DNA of 14,394 nt from JAVXAG01 sp040307645 (GTDB lineage Bacteria > Bacillota > Clostridia > Peptostreptococcales > Anaerovoracaceae): positions 1 to 14,394 of the forward strand of contig JAWRJF010000053.1 in NCBI GenBank assembly GCA_040307645.1, given 5' to 3'. Below are positions 14,259-14,394 of the stretch, piece after piece. The position numbers were made by a program, and so were the translations under genes. How positions within the stretch are numbered: position 1 is the first letter of the stretch; each line of letters begins with the position of its first letter. The notes under the pieces are model-generated. The model saw only the letters and a program-made list of their open reading frames with translations. It was not told the origin of the DNA and searched no databases.

Positions 14259-14394
14259 GGCTCTGTGTCAAATGTTGGGGTGACACACAATTTAATAAAA
14301 AAATTGACTTTCTGGACGCATTTTTATGCGTCCAGTTTTGCTATTTGATCTCAGTCAAATAAGTGATGTTAAATTTTATGGTTTATGATATTTT
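14259..14394 (+). mobile_element. Second insertion-sequence end (ISL3-like), running off the right edge
   Basis: GGCTCT-N6-AATGTTGGGGTG at 14259-14282 repeats, in inverted orientation, the motif at 116-139, with about 20 of 24 positions identical. Both copies continue to ATAAAAAAATTGA (here 14295-14307), after 36 bases here against 61 in the left copy. The motif here also contains a perfect TGTGTCA/TGACACA inverted repeat (14264-14270 with 14281-14287). The element interior would lie to the right, outside the window. No transposase codons are visible, so this could be a full IS, a fragment or a small non-autonomous element. Confidence 0.5.
14312..14339 (+). terminator. Terminator hairpin downstream of nhaC
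   Basis: CTGGACGCAT (14312-14321) and ATGCGTCCAG (14326-14335) form a perfect 10-bp stem with a TTTT loop, followed by TTTT. It would end the nhaC transcript. It lies 53 bases inside the IS-like end, so it may instead be the element's own shield against read-through. A further stem, ATTTGA/TCAAAT (14343-14348 with 14355-14360), follows. Confidence 0.75.

Noticed and set aside
139..14259. Composite transposon bounded by the two IS-like ends
   Set aside because: The interior is conserved core chromosome with essential genes and syntenic order, and no cargo-like composition shift is evident. Independent insertions are simpler.
1..14394. CRISPR array, tRNA or rRNA genes, phage genes, toxin-antitoxin pairs
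   Set aside because: No regularly spaced repeats, no tRNA-like or rRNA sequence and no recognisable genes of these kinds were found on either strand by reading.

Overview
The window looks like a piece of chromosome from a low-GC, anaerobic, endospore-forming member of the Clostridia. The evidence is AT-rich DNA, sporulation genes yqfC and yqfD beside the phoH-ybeY-cdd-era-recO core, a single-chain clostridial-type glycyl-tRNA synthetase, pyruvate phosphate dikinase, rubrerythrin and a methylamine/betaine methyltransferase homologue. A Tissierellales/Peptostreptococcaceae-type anaerobe is possible, but genus cannot be fixed from this sequence. Every complete gene lies on the + strand.

Layout. 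(a) 1-139: what looks like the end of an insertion sequence that continues to the left. It has a 24-bp terminal motif at 116-139, a good minus-strand promoter (41-69) and an RBS and start codon at the left edge. (b) 256-921: a rubrerythrin with a rubredoxin domain at each end, with its own extended -10 promoter and followed by a nested hairpin (952-1017). (c) 1024-8094: a tightly packed operon, yqfC-yqfD-phoH-ybeY-cdd-era-recO-DUF4342 gene-glyQS, preceded by a convincing sigma-E-type (mother-cell) promoter. (d) 8124-10754: ppdK, 29 nt after glyQS and ended by a strong terminator at 10786-10840. (e) 10755-11103: an AT-rich 349-nt regulatory gap with a 12-bp tandem repeat. (f) 11104-14205: a non-pyrrolysine MttB-family methyltransferase and an NhaC-family transporter, with a possible 12-residue leader peptide between them. 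(g) 14259-14394: a second copy of the same 24-bp terminal motif, facing the other way, plus a terminator hairpin.

How the genes fit together. The central block is a conserved Firmicutes neighbourhood for sporulation (YqfC/YqfD), rRNA processing and ribosome assembly (YbeY, Era, possibly PhoH), pyrimidine salvage (Cdd), recombination repair (RecO) and translation (GlyQS). Compared with Bacillus subtilis, pgpH (yqfF) and dgkA are absent from their usual places, and the regulator genes usually found near glyS/ppdK are absent too. PPDK fits an anaerobe that uses pyrophosphate-linked pyruvate/PEP exchange. The MttB homologue and transporter look like an accessory catabolic module for a methylated amine. 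Its corrinoid protein is not in view, and an IS end lies 54 bp after the last gene.

Most of the window is ordinary core chromosome. The items most worth a second look are the paired IS ends, the sigma-E promoter, the MttB/NhaC pair, the double-rubredoxin rubrerythrin and the cysteine-tailed DUF4342 protein. I found no clear previously undescribed system.
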